Shown in pieces: positions 40,436 to 49,221 of a DNA stretch of 50,857 nucleotides (position 1 is its first letter; each line of letters starts with the position of its first letter). Source of the stretch: Methanobacteriota archaeon (lineage in GTDB: Archaea > Thermoplasmatota > E2 > JACPAO01 > JAHWKR01); contig JAHWKR010000014.1 in the NCBI GenBank assembly GCA_019347805.1, forward strand, positions 15,506-66,362, in the 5' to 3' direction. Under the pieces are notes generated by a model. That model ran no database searches, was not told the origin of the DNA, and was given only the letters and a program-made list of their open reading frames with translations. Made by a program: the position numbers and the translations under genes.

Positions 40436-41811
40436 AGCGCATGGTGTTCAAGTTCAAGATGCCCGACATCGGCGAAGGTCTCCAAGAGGGCGAGATCGTC
40501 AAGTGGCTCGTCTCCGAAGGGGACTCCGTCACAGAGGACCAGCCCATCGCCGAGGTCATGACCGACAAGGCGACCGTCGAACTCCCCGCACCCAGGACGG
40601 GCAAGATCAAGAAGATCCTCCACGGCGAAGGCACCGTCGTGCCGGTCGGCGAGGTCTTCGTCGAGATCGAGGAGTCCGGCGACGCCGAAGCGGAAGAAGA
40701 GGAAGAAGAGAAGCCCAAGGCGAAGAAGGGCAAGAAAGAGAAGAAGGCCGAAGCGGAGGAAGAGGCCGAGGAAGAGGGGAAGCCCAAGAAGGAGGAGAAA
40801 GAGGAGAAGATGCTCTTCGAATCCAAGGGCACCGCCGGCGGCTCCGTCACGCGCCGCAAAAAGCGTGAGGAGGCCGCGGTCGAAGCCGGCAATGGCGCAC
40901 GCGACGGCAAGGTCCTCGCCGCCCCCGCGACACGTCGACTGGCCCGCGAACTCGATGTCGACATCTCCCGCATCGAAGGCTCCGGCCCCAAGGGCCGCGT
41001 CACCAAGGACGACGTCGAAGCGTTCGCCGAGGGCGGTGAACAGCAGGTCGTCACCACCCGCGAACGCCCGAAGGGCGTCGCCGCGGCACCGGAAGAGCTC
41101 GAGGAGCGCGTCCAGCTCAAGGGGCTGCGCCGGGTCATCGCGAACGCCATGCAGCACGCCAAGAACACGGCGGCCCACTACACCTATGTGGAGGAGGTCG
41201 ACGCGTCGAACCTGGTGGAGATCCGCGAACGGGCCAAGAAGCTCGCCCAGGACCGCGGGCTCGACACGATGTCCTACCTGCCGTTTTTTGTCAAGGCCAC
41301 CGTGGCGGCGCTCAAGCGTCATCCGCAGGTCAACGTGGCGTACGACGAAGAGAGCAACGAACTGGTCTACAAGAAGTACTACCACATCGGCATCGCCGTC
41401 GCCACCGACGCCGGCCTTGTGGTGCCTGTGGTGCGTGACGCCGACAAGAAATCGATGTTCGAGATCCAGGAAGAGATCCAGGAACTCGCCGACAAGACCC
41501 GCGAAGGCGAGGCGAGCTCGGACGAACTGCGCGGCTCGACGTTCACCATCACCAGCCTCGGCAAGACCGGCGGGCTCCTCGCCACACCGGTCCTCAACAT
41601 GCCCGAGGTCGGCATCATGGGCGTCCACGCCATCAAGGACAAACCGGTCATCAAGAAGGTCGGAGGCGAGGCGAAGATCGTCCCCGGCAAGGTGATGAAC
41701 CTCTCCTGGACCTTCGACCACCGCTTCGTCGACGGCGCGGTCGGCGCCGAGTTCGCGCAGACCCTCATCGAATATATCGAGAACCCCGAGCTACTCGTCT
41801 TGGAAGGATAG
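40432..41811 (+). CDS. pdhC: Dihydrolipoamide acyltransferase (E2)
   Basis: A 459-residue core subunit. One lipoyl domain (about 4-80) has the modified lysine in M-T-D-K-A-T-V-E. A linker of about 55 residues made almost wholly of Glu, Lys and Ala follows (82-130). The E1/E3-binding domain lies near 160-200 (L-A-A-P-A-T-R-R-L-A-R-E-L). The catalytic domain ends with L-S-W-T-F-D-H-R-F-V-D-G-A, carrying the H-x-x-x-D-G active site. GTG start with GTGA overlap. No E3 gene follows; transcription ends in the pyrimidine-rich stretch after the stop. Confidence 0.95.
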   Translation: MKRMVFKFKMPDIGEGLQEGEIVKWLVSEGDSVTEDQPIAEVMTDKATVELPAPRTGKIKKILHGEGTVVPVGEVFVEIEESGDAEAEEEEEEKPKAKKGKKEKKAEAEEEAEEEGKPKKEEKEEKMLFESKGTAGGSVTRRKKREEAAVEAGNGARDGKVLAAPATRRLARELDVDISRIEGSGPKGRVTKDDVEAFAEGGEQQVVTTRERPKGVAAAPEELEERVQLKGLRRVIANAMQHAKNTAAHYTYVEEVDASNLVEIRERAKKLAQDRGLDTMSYLPFFVKATVAALKRHPQVNVAYDEESNELVYKKYYHIGIAVATDAGLVVPVVRDADKKSMFEIQEEIQELADKTREGEASSDELRGSTFTITSLGKTGGLLATPVLNMPEVGIMGVHAIKDKPVIKKVGGEAKIVPGKVMNLSWTFDHRFVDGAVGAEFAQTLIEYIENPELLVLEG

Positions 41812-41821
41812 GCTCACCCTG

Positions 41822-41872
41822 AGCTCTCTTTCCCTCCTTTTCCTCTATTCTCTTCTCCGCTCGTGACGAGCG
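41822..41872 (+). terminator. Terminator region after the E2 gene
   Basis: A long T/C-rich run (41822-41857), then an inverted repeat CGCTCGT-G-ACGAGCG at 41858-41872. T-rich tracts end transcription in archaea; the repeat may serve the convergent hydrolase gene as well. Confidence 0.5.
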
Positions 41873-41937
41873 CTGGCGCTCGATGCCCGGACGATCAAAT
41901 AAGGGTGAAGGAGAAGGGAAGAGAGACGGCCGTCGAC

Positions 41938-43701
41938 CTACGGGTCCCGGTACGGACTCCGCGTGAAGTCCGTAACGATCGGAAGTTTCAGGACCGAGTC
42001 GCCGTCGAGGTGGACGACCATGGGGCCGGTCTCCGGCTTCGGGTTGCCGTCGCTGCGCGAGCCCGTGAACTCCTGGTCGATGACAAGGCGTATCTTGTGG
42101 CCCGCGGGGAGGAACGCCTCGAGGGGCTCCGATTCCATCTTGGCGATGACCGCCTGCCCCGGGGTGAGCGTCTGCTTCTCGTTGCCGCCCTCATGGTAGA
42201 GGACGTTCATCCAGCCCTGGCCCATCCAGTGGGCACGGCCGTCGGGATAGATGTCGTAGAGCTGGAAGTAGACGTTGCCGCCGGTCGCCGTGGACGGTGT
42301 GACCTTGAGGTCCATGCGCACGAGGCCGGAGACGCGCACCGGTTCCGAGAACTCCTCGGAGGTCAGGGTGATGCGCTGCAGGTTCTGTTGTCCTGCAGGG
42401 TTGGCGAGGAGACGGTTCCCGCTCGCTTCGCTCTCGTTCGTCATCGTGCCGTCCGCGTTCAGCGCCAGCTTGCGCCAAACGAGGTCGCGGGCCGGATAGG
42501 AGTCCATGACCCACCAGTCGTGGCGGTGGTCCTCCACCTCGATGGTCGGACCGGTGTCGACGTCGATGCCCTTCAGCTCCGCGTCGAACCAGCGCACGAG
42601 CGTCTCGGCCCAGTCCCAACGGGTGTTCTCGTGCTCATCGGTGCGGTCCGGATAGGCGTGGCCCCATTGGCCGAGGAGCGCCTTGACCTTGAGTCCTGAG
42701 TCCTGCAGTTCGTTGATCCACGGGACGACCATGCGGGGGTTGACGTTCCAGTCCTGCATGCCGTGGATGATGTAGAGCGAGCCGTCGTAGTTCTCCAAAA
42801 TGGGCTCGCGCCACTTGCGTACCTCCCAATAATCGTCTTGCCCGGCGACGCTCCAGTCGCCTGTCGCGGACGTGTAGGCACCGGTCGCCGTGCCTTTTGC
42901 GACCTCTTCGCAGACCTGCGAGTCGGCGGTCTCCGTGGGCTCCATGCCGATACCGAAGGTGGTCCAATAGACGACGTTGTGCATGATGGGTCCCCGGAAC
43001 TCGGAGGTGCCGTTCGAGAACATCAGGTCCGGGACGTCCGAGACACCCGAGATGGGGACGATGGTCTTGAGATAGGGATTGCCGAACGCGGCCGCCATAA
43101 ACGGCGTCGTGCCGTCATAGCTGCGGCCGATCATACCGACCGCGCCCGTCGACCACGGCGCCTCTCCGAGCCAGGTCACCGTCGCGTCGACGTCCTTCTG
43201 CTCGTTCAGCGACATGAACTCCATGCAGCCACCCGAGCCGCCGGTGCCGCGCACCGCCATGTAGACGACGGTGTAGCCATGCGGGACCATCCAGATCGCG
43301 GTCGGCGGGCGGGTCGATTCCGTGCCGATGGAGGACGGTGTGTAATAGGGACCGGAGTCCATGATGACCGGCGTCTTGCACTCCTCCGGGAACTCCGCAG
43401 CGCCGAGGTCGGTCGGGCAACCGGGGATGTCGGGTCGGAAGATGCCGAGTTCGATGGGGGTGCCGTCGAAGCTCGTGATCTGATGGATCACCGACGGGAG
43501 ACGGTCGTAGAGCGGCGGCGTGATCGGGACGGACCAGGAATGGGTGGTGTCCCACAGCGCCTCCTCGTACGCCTTGGCGAGGTCTTCGTAGATCCGCTCA
43601 GTGGGGTCTGTGAGATCTGTCGTGGAGGCGTCGTCGGAGAGGCAACCGGCAAGGACCGGCGCGACCAGGACGAAGGCCATGAGGAGCATTCTGGGACGCA
43701 T
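41938..43701 (-). CDS. CocE/NonD (X-Pro dipeptidyl-peptidase S15-like) lipoprotein hydrolase
   Basis: A 587-residue protein. It starts with a signal and lipobox (V-L-V-A-P-V-L-A-G-C), so it is probably lipid-anchored outside the cell. An alpha/beta-hydrolase domain follows with nucleophile G-R-S-Y-D-G near residue 185, M-A-V-R-G-T-G-G-S-G-G near 145, a likely acid D-W-N-V-N-P-R near 310 and H-A-Y near 340. The C-terminal jelly roll (about 375-587) is typical of the S15/CocE family. Possible substrates are acylated or peptide compounds; specificity is unclear. AT-rich element at 43731-43746 upstream. Confidence 0.9.
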   Translation of the reverse strand: MRPRMLLMAFVLVAPVLAGCLSDDASTTDLTDPTERIYEDLAKAYEEALWDTTHSWSVPITPPLYDRLPSVIHQITSFDGTPIELGIFRPDIPGCPTDLGAAEFPEECKTPVIMDSGPYYTPSSIGTESTRPPTAIWMVPHGYTVVYMAVRGTGGSGGCMEFMSLNEQKDVDATVTWLGEAPWSTGAVGMIGRSYDGTTPFMAAAFGNPYLKTIVPISGVSDVPDLMFSNGTSEFRGPIMHNVVYWTTFGIGMEPTETADSQVCEEVAKGTATGAYTSATGDWSVAGQDDYWEVRKWREPILENYDGSLYIIHGMQDWNVNPRMVVPWINELQDSGLKVKALLGQWGHAYPDRTDEHENTRWDWAETLVRWFDAELKGIDVDTGPTIEVEDHRHDWWVMDSYPARDLVWRKLALNADGTMTNESEASGNRLLANPAGQQNLQRITLTSEEFSEPVRVSGLVRMDLKVTPSTATGGNVYFQLYDIYPDGRAHWMGQGWMNVLYHEGGNEKQTLTPGQAVIAKMESEPLEAFLPAGHKIRLVIDQEFTGSRSDGNPKPETGPMVVHLDGDSVLKLPIVTDFTRSPYRDP

Positions 43702-43730
43702 GGAGACCAGGGGTGGCGTCCGGTTGTCTG

Positions 43731-43746
43731 TTCTTATGGTTTATGG
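43731..43746 (-). promoter_or_regulatory. Probable TATA box of the CocE-like gene
   Basis: CCATAAACCATAAGAA on the minus strand, about 30-45 nt before the ATG. Confidence 0.5.
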
Positions 43747-43843
43747 CGGTCCCCGGGAGAGCCGGTCGACCATGGTGGGTCTGCCGGAGGCCGGCCCTCC
43801 GGCCAAGTGCCCCAGGGGCCCGAAGGACGTCCGCCCCGTCCTT

Positions 43844-43850
43844 CATATAG
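43844..43850 (+). promoter_or_regulatory. TATA box of the RDD-like gene (leaderless)
   Basis: CATATAG centred 27 nt before the ATG at 43874, so transcription should begin at or next to the start codon. Confidence 0.6.
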
Positions 43851-43873
43851 TCCCCACGCGGCATCGTCTCCTG

Positions 43874-44311
43874 ATGCGAACCGTCCGCGGCCGCCCTGTC
43901 GATGTCCCCGCAACCGGAAACGTCCTCGCGGTCGTCTTCGACACCTTCGCGACCCTCCTCATGGTCGTGGTCGGTCTGATGGCCTTCTTCGTCATGGGAC
44001 GCGATACCGTCTTCGGGCTCCTCGATGCCGTCGTCGACCCCTATGGACGCATCTCCTCCGCGGCCTACCATGTGCGGCTCGTCGGCGTGACGCTGCTCTT
44101 CGTCGCCGCGGTCTCGGCACTTTATTTTGCCTCCGGCTGGCGCGCCTTCCGCTCCTCGCTCGGCCTGCGCATGATGCGCGTCTGGAGCGTGCTCCCGCAG
44201 CAACCCAAGTTCCCCGCGGTCCGAACCCGCCGGCTCTACTTCTGGCGCTACGTCGTCCCGACGTTCGTTCTCGCCAACATCGCGGTGGGTCTCATCGTCC
44301 TGTACGGATGA
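43874..44311 (+). CDS. Small membrane protein, RDD-like
   Basis: A 145-residue protein with three membrane segments (about residues 16-38, 62-80, 122-142). V-F-D-T-F near the first helix and S-L-G-L-R-M-M-R-V-W-S-V after the second resemble the RDD family (D in helix 1, G-K-R-x-x-G-x-R-V loop), but the match is loose. ATG 43874 is chosen from the TATA spacing; the frame upstream is open but poor in coding character. No partner is evident; the 175 nt before the next gene shows no convincing ORF. Confidence 0.65.
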   Translation: MRTVRGRPVDVPATGNVLAVVFDTFATLLMVVVGLMAFFVMGRDTVFGLLDAVVDPYGRISSAAYHVRLVGVTLLFVAAVSALYFASGWRAFRSSLGLRMMRVWSVLPQQPKFPAVRTRRLYFWRYVVPTFVLANIAVGLIVLYG

Positions 44312-44486
44312 TGGGGACGCGGCTTGGCCGCTCCGGCACACGCCGGTATCGACCACGAACATGCCACCGAGACGACCCGTTCGACCGCGCTGATCCTGTT
44401 GTGCACCTCCGAGCGCGGTCGTTCCCGCCCCGAGCGAAAGCTACCAAGGCAATCATCAAGAACCGTTCCCACGTCGCGGTGCCTCA

Positions 44487-45518
44487 GTGGACGTCTTCAC
44501 CCACTTCCTGCTCCCCTATGCCGCCGCCATCGTCCTCTTCGGCCTCCATCGAGCTAAGGCGAGCGGCCTCAGCATCGAGGAAGAGGCGGTGTGGGAACGA
44601 CGGGCGGCCTTGGCCGCGGTCTTCGGCTTCGCCGGCTTCGCCCCCGACCTCGACGGATTCATGTCCGGGTTGAAGCACCTCCCCGGCCTCTACTTCATCC
44701 AGCACCGTGGCCTCAGCCACACCCTCATCGGGGCCCCCCTCTACGCCTTGGCGGCGACCGGGCTCCTGGCCCTCGCCGCAAGACGCTGGCCCGAGCGTCT
44801 CGGCATCTTCCGCTGGCGGAACGGGTTCATCCCGGCCGCCATCCTCGGCTCATGGACCCACCTCGTCCTCGACGGCCTGACGTATTCCGGGGTCCCCCTT
44901 CTGTGGCCTTTCGCCGCCGGCCGCGTCACACTCCACCTGTTCCATTGGATCATCGACTGGTTCTTCCCCATCGGCCTCGTCGTCATCGCCCTCCACCTTT
45001 TCCGCCGCTTCGATCGGATCGCGGTGGCGCGGGCCGGTGTCGCGCTCGTCCTCGCCATGGTCATCCTCGCCGGTGCACGCTTCGGCAACATGCCCGACCC
45101 CGAAGAACCCGGCGCGTTGGTGTTCCCGCGCGACGACCCGAAGGAATGGACCGTGCTCGTCCCGGTCGACGGCGGCTGGGAGGGACGCCTCTGGCGCGAC
45201 GGCCGCTATGCCGGCATCATGACGTTCCACGACGACCGGCAGCCGGGGAGCGAAGAGGCCATCGAGACCGCCCGCTCGTCGGACGCCTACAAGGGGTTCC
45301 TGATGGGCAGCTTCGGACCGGTCATCATCCAATCCCACCAGGAAGGGGACAGATGGACGGTCATTTTCATCGATGTCGCGCAACGTTTCGAGGCAGCCAC
45401 CGGACCGGAATGGACGCCGACCCAGGAATCCTGGTCGCGTGCAGGCACCCAGGATTGGGGCTACCTGGAACTCTCCGTCTCCAACCCAGAGGTGTCGGTC
45501 CGCGCCTGGGGCTGGTGA
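44487..45518 (+). CDS. Membrane-bound metal-dependent hydrolase (YdjM/DUF457-like)
   Basis: A 343-residue protein. The N-terminal half has the YdjM pattern: D-V-F-T-H-F-L at the start, A-P-D-L-D-G-F near residue 54, Q-H-R-G-L-S-H-T near 72, and S-W-T-H-L-V-L-D-G-L-T-Y-S-G-V near 130, with metal-binding His/Asp in each and membrane helices between. The C-terminal 140 residues form a soluble domain unusual for the family, with strand-rich W-T-V-L-V-P-V-D-G-G-W. GTG start with GGTG upstream. Substrate unknown. Its end overlaps the convergent next gene by 58 nt. Confidence 0.85.
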   Translation: MDVFTHFLLPYAAAIVLFGLHRAKASGLSIEEEAVWERRAALAAVFGFAGFAPDLDGFMSGLKHLPGLYFIQHRGLSHTLIGAPLYALAATGLLALAARRWPERLGIFRWRNGFIPAAILGSWTHLVLDGLTYSGVPLLWPFAAGRVTLHLFHWIIDWFFPIGLVVIALHLFRRFDRIAVARAGVALVLAMVILAGARFGNMPDPEEPGALVFPRDDPKEWTVLVPVDGGWEGRLWRDGRYAGIMTFHDDRQPGSEEAIETARSSDAYKGFLMGSFGPVIIQSHQEGDRWTVIFIDVAQRFEAATGPEWTPTQESWSRAGTQDWGYLELSVSNPEVSVRAWGW

Positions 45519-45925
45519 AGGGGCTCCGTCGCCCGGGTGCGCACCGAGAGCAAGAACGCGGTCACCCCGAGGCCGATGGCGCCAAGCACCACCTTGACCC
45601 AGAGGAAAGGCGCGAAGAAATGGATGGTCGAGACAAGGACAAGCCACAGGATGGCGATGGCGGTGACCTTCGCCCTCAGACTGATGGCGCGATGCTCGTG
45701 CCAATTGCGCACCATCGGCCCGAAGACGCGATGGTCGAGGAGCCAGCGATGGAACCGATCGGAACCGCGGGCGTAACAAGAGGCGGCCAGAAGGATGAGC
45801 GGGGTCGTCGGGAGACCGGGCACGATGAGCCCGAGCGCCCCCGCTCCGACGGACAGATGGCCCAACGTCGTCCAGGCCCAGCGGGGCAGACGCGAAGGTC
45901 GGGGGGCGCCCTCGGGTTCCCTCAT
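45461..45925 (-). CDS. YbaN/DUF454 family membrane protein
   Basis: A 154-residue protein. L-G-L-I-V-P-G-L-P-T-T-P-L-I-L-L-A-A-S-C-Y-A-R-G-S at about residues 32-56 is the DUF454 signature, followed by F-H-R-W-L-L-D-H-R-V-F-G-P and two further membrane helices. It is an inner-membrane protein of unknown function common in bacteria and some archaea. The ATG at 45925 lies 28 nt from the centre of CCTTTTTAGC (45948-45957), pointing to a leaderless mRNA. The last about 20 codons run antisense to the end of the YdjM-like gene. Confidence 0.88.
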   Translation of the reverse strand: MREPEGAPRPSRLPRWAWTTLGHLSVGAGALGLIVPGLPTTPLILLAASCYARGSDRFHRWLLDHRVFGPMVRNWHEHRAISLRAKVTAIAILWLVLVSTIHFFAPFLWVKVVLGAIGLGVTAFLLSVRTRATEPLHQPQARTDTSGLETESSR

Positions 45926-45947
45926 CAACCCCGGGTCACCCCGAAGG

Positions 45948-45957
45948 GCTAAAAAGG
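45948..45957 (-). promoter_or_regulatory. TATA box of the YbaN gene (leaderless)
   Basis: CCTTTTTAGC on the minus strand centred 28 nt before the ATG. Confidence 0.55.
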
Positions 45958-45980
45958 TTCCTTCGAGGAAGGTGTACCTG

Positions 45981-46217
45981 TCACCCGCTCGCGTGGGCTT
46001 CGGTATAGTGGCGTTCCAGTTCCTGGACCGACTTGTAGCTCGCCCCGCACTCGGGGTCACCGCACGTGTAACGGCGGGTCTCCTTGTTGTATTTCGGAGG
46101 TTTGGACACCTTCTCATGGTGTCTCAGGAAGAGCTCCTGGAGCGCCTGGCGCGTGTAGTCCGGTGTGCGCGTCCGATAGGCCGCGTCCATGTCCCGCTCG
46201 GTCCGGTCCTGGGGCAT
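45981..46217 (-). CDS. Small C2H2 zinc-finger protein
   Basis: A 78-residue protein. The C-terminus holds one zinc finger: Y-T-C-G-D-P-E-C-G-A-S-Y-K-S then E-L-E-R-H-Y-T-E-A-H, i.e. C-x4-C-x12/13-H-x4-H. The first 40 residues are charged. It starts 41 nt after the cysteine desulfurase on the same strand and is probably co-transcribed. GTG 46226 is a possible slightly longer start. Archaeal single-finger proteins of this kind are mostly uncharacterised; nucleic-acid or protein binding is plausible. Confidence 0.75.
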   Translation of the reverse strand: MPQDRTERDMDAAYRTRTPDYTRQALQELFLRHHEKVSKPPKYNKETRRYTCGDPECGASYKSVQELERHYTEAHASG

Positions 46218-46258
46218 CTGGGCCACGGATGGGGCGAAGGGTGATGAGCGCTTCGGCG

Positions 46259-47626
46259 TCACGCGCCTGCCGGGGTGCCGGCGATCGCCGGTCTCTGGTG
46301 CACCCAGGTGCCGTCGGCCCAACTGTAATCGCCCTTCCAGCCCTTCGCGGCGACCGTGTGCAACGCCTCGAGGAAGCGCTCCACATCCGCGATGTCGTTG
46401 TAGATGCCGAGGCTGGCACGGGCGGCGCCTGGGAAATCGGGCTCACGGGTCGTCGCACCGGCCTTGATGCGCTCCCGGACCATCTCCGGGTCGTCGATGC
46501 CGAGCAGGTCGACCAGATAGGGATGGGCGCAGAAACAGCCGTTCCTGGTGGCGATGCCGTACTCGTTGTCCAGGACGGTCGAGACGAGCGCGTGCGGAAC
46601 ACCGTCGACGACGAACGAGACCGTTCCGACACGGTCCTCAGGTGGTGCGGTGCCGAGCCAGCGGACGCCCGGGATCTGTTCCATGCCGGCGAACATCGCC
46701 TTGAGGAGCTCGAGTTCGTGGGCGCGGACCGCCTCCATCCCGATGCCACGGAGGAAATCGATGGCCGCGCCCATCGCGACGATCCCCGGGACGTTCGGCG
46801 TGCCACCCTCGTGCCGTTCGACACCGTCGACCCACATGGCGTCGTCGAGGGCGACGAACTTCACGGTGCCGCCGCCTGGGCGATAGGGTTCGGCGTGGTC
46901 GAGCACCTCACGAGGCGCGACGAGGAACGCGCCGCCCATCGGAGCGTAGGCCTTGTGGCCGGCCGCGGCGAAGAAATCGGGACCGCCCGAGGTACCGATA
47001 CGCGAGAGATCGGTGGGCAGGTGGGCGAGCGCCTGCGCGCCGTCCACCAGGACCTTGGCACCGAAGGCGTGCGCCAGGTCGACGATGTCGTCCAAGGGCG
47101 GGCGGATGCCGGTGACGTTCGACGCTGCGGTGATCGCCACCAGCTTGACCTTGTGCTCGGCGAGCTTCTTCTCGAAGTCGCGCATGTCGACCTGGCCGTT
47201 CTCGTCCGTGCCGAAATGGACGACCGGTCCCTTGGCGCGATGCGGCAGGTCGTTGGAGTGGTGCTCCATGGCCGAGACCAGCGTCACGCCTGGACGCTCC
47301 GCCATGAGGTGCGCCGCGAGGTTCAGCGCGTCGGTCGTGTTCTCGGCGAACACCACTTCTTGGTCTTTCCGTGCGCCGACGAACGCCTTCGCCTTCCAGC
47401 GCACGTCCTCATAGGCCTCGGTCGAGACGATGGAGAGATGATGCGCACCGCGATGGACGTTGGAATAGGCTTCACGGATGAAGCGCTCGTGCGCATGCAG
47501 CACCGATTCGGGGGCGTGCGTCGAGGCGCCATGATCGAAATAAGTGAGCGGCATCCCTGCACCCGTCACGGCGGAGGTCAGGCGGGTCTTCGTCACCGGG
47601 AACTGGTCGCGGACGTCGACAGACAT
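46259..47626 (-). CDS. Cysteine desulfurase (SufS/CsdA-like)
   Basis: A 455-residue PLP enzyme that takes sulfur from cysteine for Fe-S clusters and thio-cofactors. The N-terminus Y-F-D-H-G-A-S-T is the family start; A-M-E-H-H-S-N-D near residue 118, L-V-D-G-A-Q-A near 193, the PLP lysine in A-A-G-H-K-A-Y near 223, and R-N-G-C-F-C-A-H near 360 with the candidate sulfur-carrying cysteine. The D-H-G-A start (usually D-N-A-A/G) and the tandem C-F-C are small departures. No SufBCD is nearby; lipA and the radical enzymes are possible users of the sulfur. Confidence 0.9.
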   Translation of the reverse strand: MSVDVRDQFPVTKTRLTSAVTGAGMPLTYFDHGASTHAPESVLHAHERFIREAYSNVHRGAHHLSIVSTEAYEDVRWKAKAFVGARKDQEVVFAENTTDALNLAAHLMAERPGVTLVSAMEHHSNDLPHRAKGPVVHFGTDENGQVDMRDFEKKLAEHKVKLVAITAASNVTGIRPPLDDIVDLAHAFGAKVLVDGAQALAHLPTDLSRIGTSGGPDFFAAAGHKAYAPMGGAFLVAPREVLDHAEPYRPGGGTVKFVALDDAMWVDGVERHEGGTPNVPGIVAMGAAIDFLRGIGMEAVRAHELELLKAMFAGMEQIPGVRWLGTAPPEDRVGTVSFVVDGVPHALVSTVLDNEYGIATRNGCFCAHPYLVDLLGIDDPEMVRERIKAGATTREPDFPGAARASLGIYNDIADVERFLEALHTVAAKGWKGDYSWADGTWVHQRPAIAGTPAGA

Positions 47627-47655
47627 AGCGGCTCTCTTACCAGGAGCCCCGGGGG

Positions 47656-47666
47656 TTGAAATAAGG
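47656..47666 (-). promoter_or_regulatory. Probable TATA box of the cysteine desulfurase gene
   Basis: CCTTATTTCAA on the minus strand, centred about 35 nt before the ATG; very short leader predicted. Confidence 0.5.
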
Positions 47667-47732
47667 TGTGGTGTAGGGGTGGAATGGGGCTTATGAAGCG
47701 GGGGTGGGTCCGCATCGCATCGACACGACCCG

Positions 47733-49064
47733 CTACCGGGCCGTGCGTTCCTGAGCCTTGAGCACGCTGAGGGCCATTAGCTCCTCTTCGATGGCGGTGC
47801 GGGGACAGAGCCGAAAGCCGGGAGCCACATAGCAATCGTCGCTTGCAGGGCCAATATCGTTGAACACGACGACGTACTGGAGGGTCCCGGAGTCACCGTT
47901 CTTGTCGTCGGCCCAGACGGAGAGTGAACTGGCGCCGGTCACTGAGCCGGTATGCCCTCGTCGCTCGTGACTGGCTTGCCACAGGCCTCCAATAGTCCCA
48001 CGGGAGGGTATGAGTTCCGGATAGGCGCCGTATATGGCGGCGATCGCCTCCGTCGTTCCCGCAAAACCACCCGCCGTGAAGATGGTGTCGAAGTTGGCCC
48101 CGCCATCCGGCTCACGGACGGTCTCGTTGGGATCATAGACGCTTGGAACCATGTCGTCGTCATTGTAGAATGGCTCCCGAGGGTTGCGGTCTTCCGGGAG
48201 ATTCTTGCTCAGTTCGAGATCTCCCGATAGCTCCAGCGGCCGCAGCAGGTAGGCGTCCATCAGGGCGTCCATCTCGACGCCCGTCGCGGCCTCCGCCACC
48301 AGGCCGAGCAGACTATAGCAGACGTTGCAATACGCGCGCTCGGTGCCCGGGGAATCGAGCAATTCGGCTCCCATGACGTACTGAGCCACCTGCCACATCT
48401 TTGGGGCCCCCTCGATGTCGAGTACAGGCCGCATCTCTGCGATACCTCTTGGATGGTTGAGAAACGTCATGGAACTGCCCCAACCCCCCGTATGGTCCAC
48501 GAGGTGTCGGACCGTCACATCGCCCAGTCGTTCGTCGATGATGGGACGTTCCGGGTGCGGCTGGATCGGGATCCGGCAGTCAGGCGCCGCAGCAGGAGGG
48601 ATACAGAACACCGGGTCCGTCCAGCCGTACAGGCCTTCCTCGATCTGGAGCATGATCAACGCGTGCGTGATCGGTTTGATGGTGCTGGCGAAGCGGAACA
48701 TGGTCTGCTCATCGACCGAACCGGTCCCGTCCCGGTTGGCGTATCCATAACCGGCGGTGTAGATGAGTTGGTCATTGTGCATGACGGCGAGCTGACCGGC
48801 CGGGATCTCGTACAGGTCCATGAAACGTCGCATGGACTCGTCGAACTCTTGGAACGTGGGGTCGTCCGGCGCTGCCAGATCGGCGCGACGATCCGTGGCA
48901 TTGGCGGTCCGGACGTGCTGTGGCGTCGCGTAGAAGTCAGCGAGGCCTCGTTGCCACATGTTGCTGTTCGCGGCGGGAGCCTCCTCCACGTCGCGGTCTG
49001 TCCCCGCATCCACGCATCCAGCCAGGACGGGGACGAAGAGCACGAGAGCCACCAGCCACCGCAT
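47733..49064 (-). CDS. Serine beta-lactamase-like (class C/esterase) lipoprotein
   Basis: A 443-residue protein. Signal and lipobox F-V-P-V-L-A-G-C. The serine hydrolase motif S-T-I-K (F-A-S-T-I-K-P-I) near residue 128 is the S-x-x-K nucleophile. The second motif is Y-C-N (usually Y-S/A-N) near 245, and the third is H-T-G near 370. H-T-G replaces K-T-G, as in many class C-related esterases and peptidases. L-V-D-H-T-G-G-W-G near 188 is also typical. It probably acts outside the cell on peptides or esters rather than antibiotics; archaea lack peptidoglycan. Confidence 0.88.
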   Translation of the reverse strand: MRWLVALVLFVPVLAGCVDAGTDRDVEEAPAANSNMWQRGLADFYATPQHVRTANATDRRADLAAPDDPTFQEFDESMRRFMDLYEIPAGQLAVMHNDQLIYTAGYGYANRDGTGSVDEQTMFRFASTIKPITHALIMLQIEEGLYGWTDPVFCIPPAAAPDCRIPIQPHPERPIIDERLGDVTVRHLVDHTGGWGSSMTFLNHPRGIAEMRPVLDIEGAPKMWQVAQYVMGAELLDSPGTERAYCNVCYSLLGLVAEAATGVEMDALMDAYLLRPLELSGDLELSKNLPEDRNPREPFYNDDDMVPSVYDPNETVREPDGGANFDTIFTAGGFAGTTEAIAAIYGAYPELIPSRGTIGGLWQASHERRGHTGSVTGASSLSVWADDKNGDSGTLQYVVVFNDIGPASDDCYVAPGFRLCPRTAIEEELMALSVLKAQERTAR

Positions 49065-49086
49065 CGGACTTCAAAATCGGTCTGTC

Positions 49087-49096
49087 CTTCATATGT
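49087..49096 (-). promoter_or_regulatory. TATA box of the beta-lactamase-like gene (leaderless)
   Basis: ACATATGAAG on the minus strand centred 28 nt before the ATG at 49064. Confidence 0.55.
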
Positions 49097-49221
49097 GTTG
49101 GGGGGATCCATAGGAGGCGCCCAACGGTGGAGGTGAGCCGTCGCGAGCCGAAGGCGAGGGGTCGGCTCGAACGGTTCGTCCGGCCGCTGCTTCCGAGTCC
49201 TTGCCACACCTGGACATCGTG

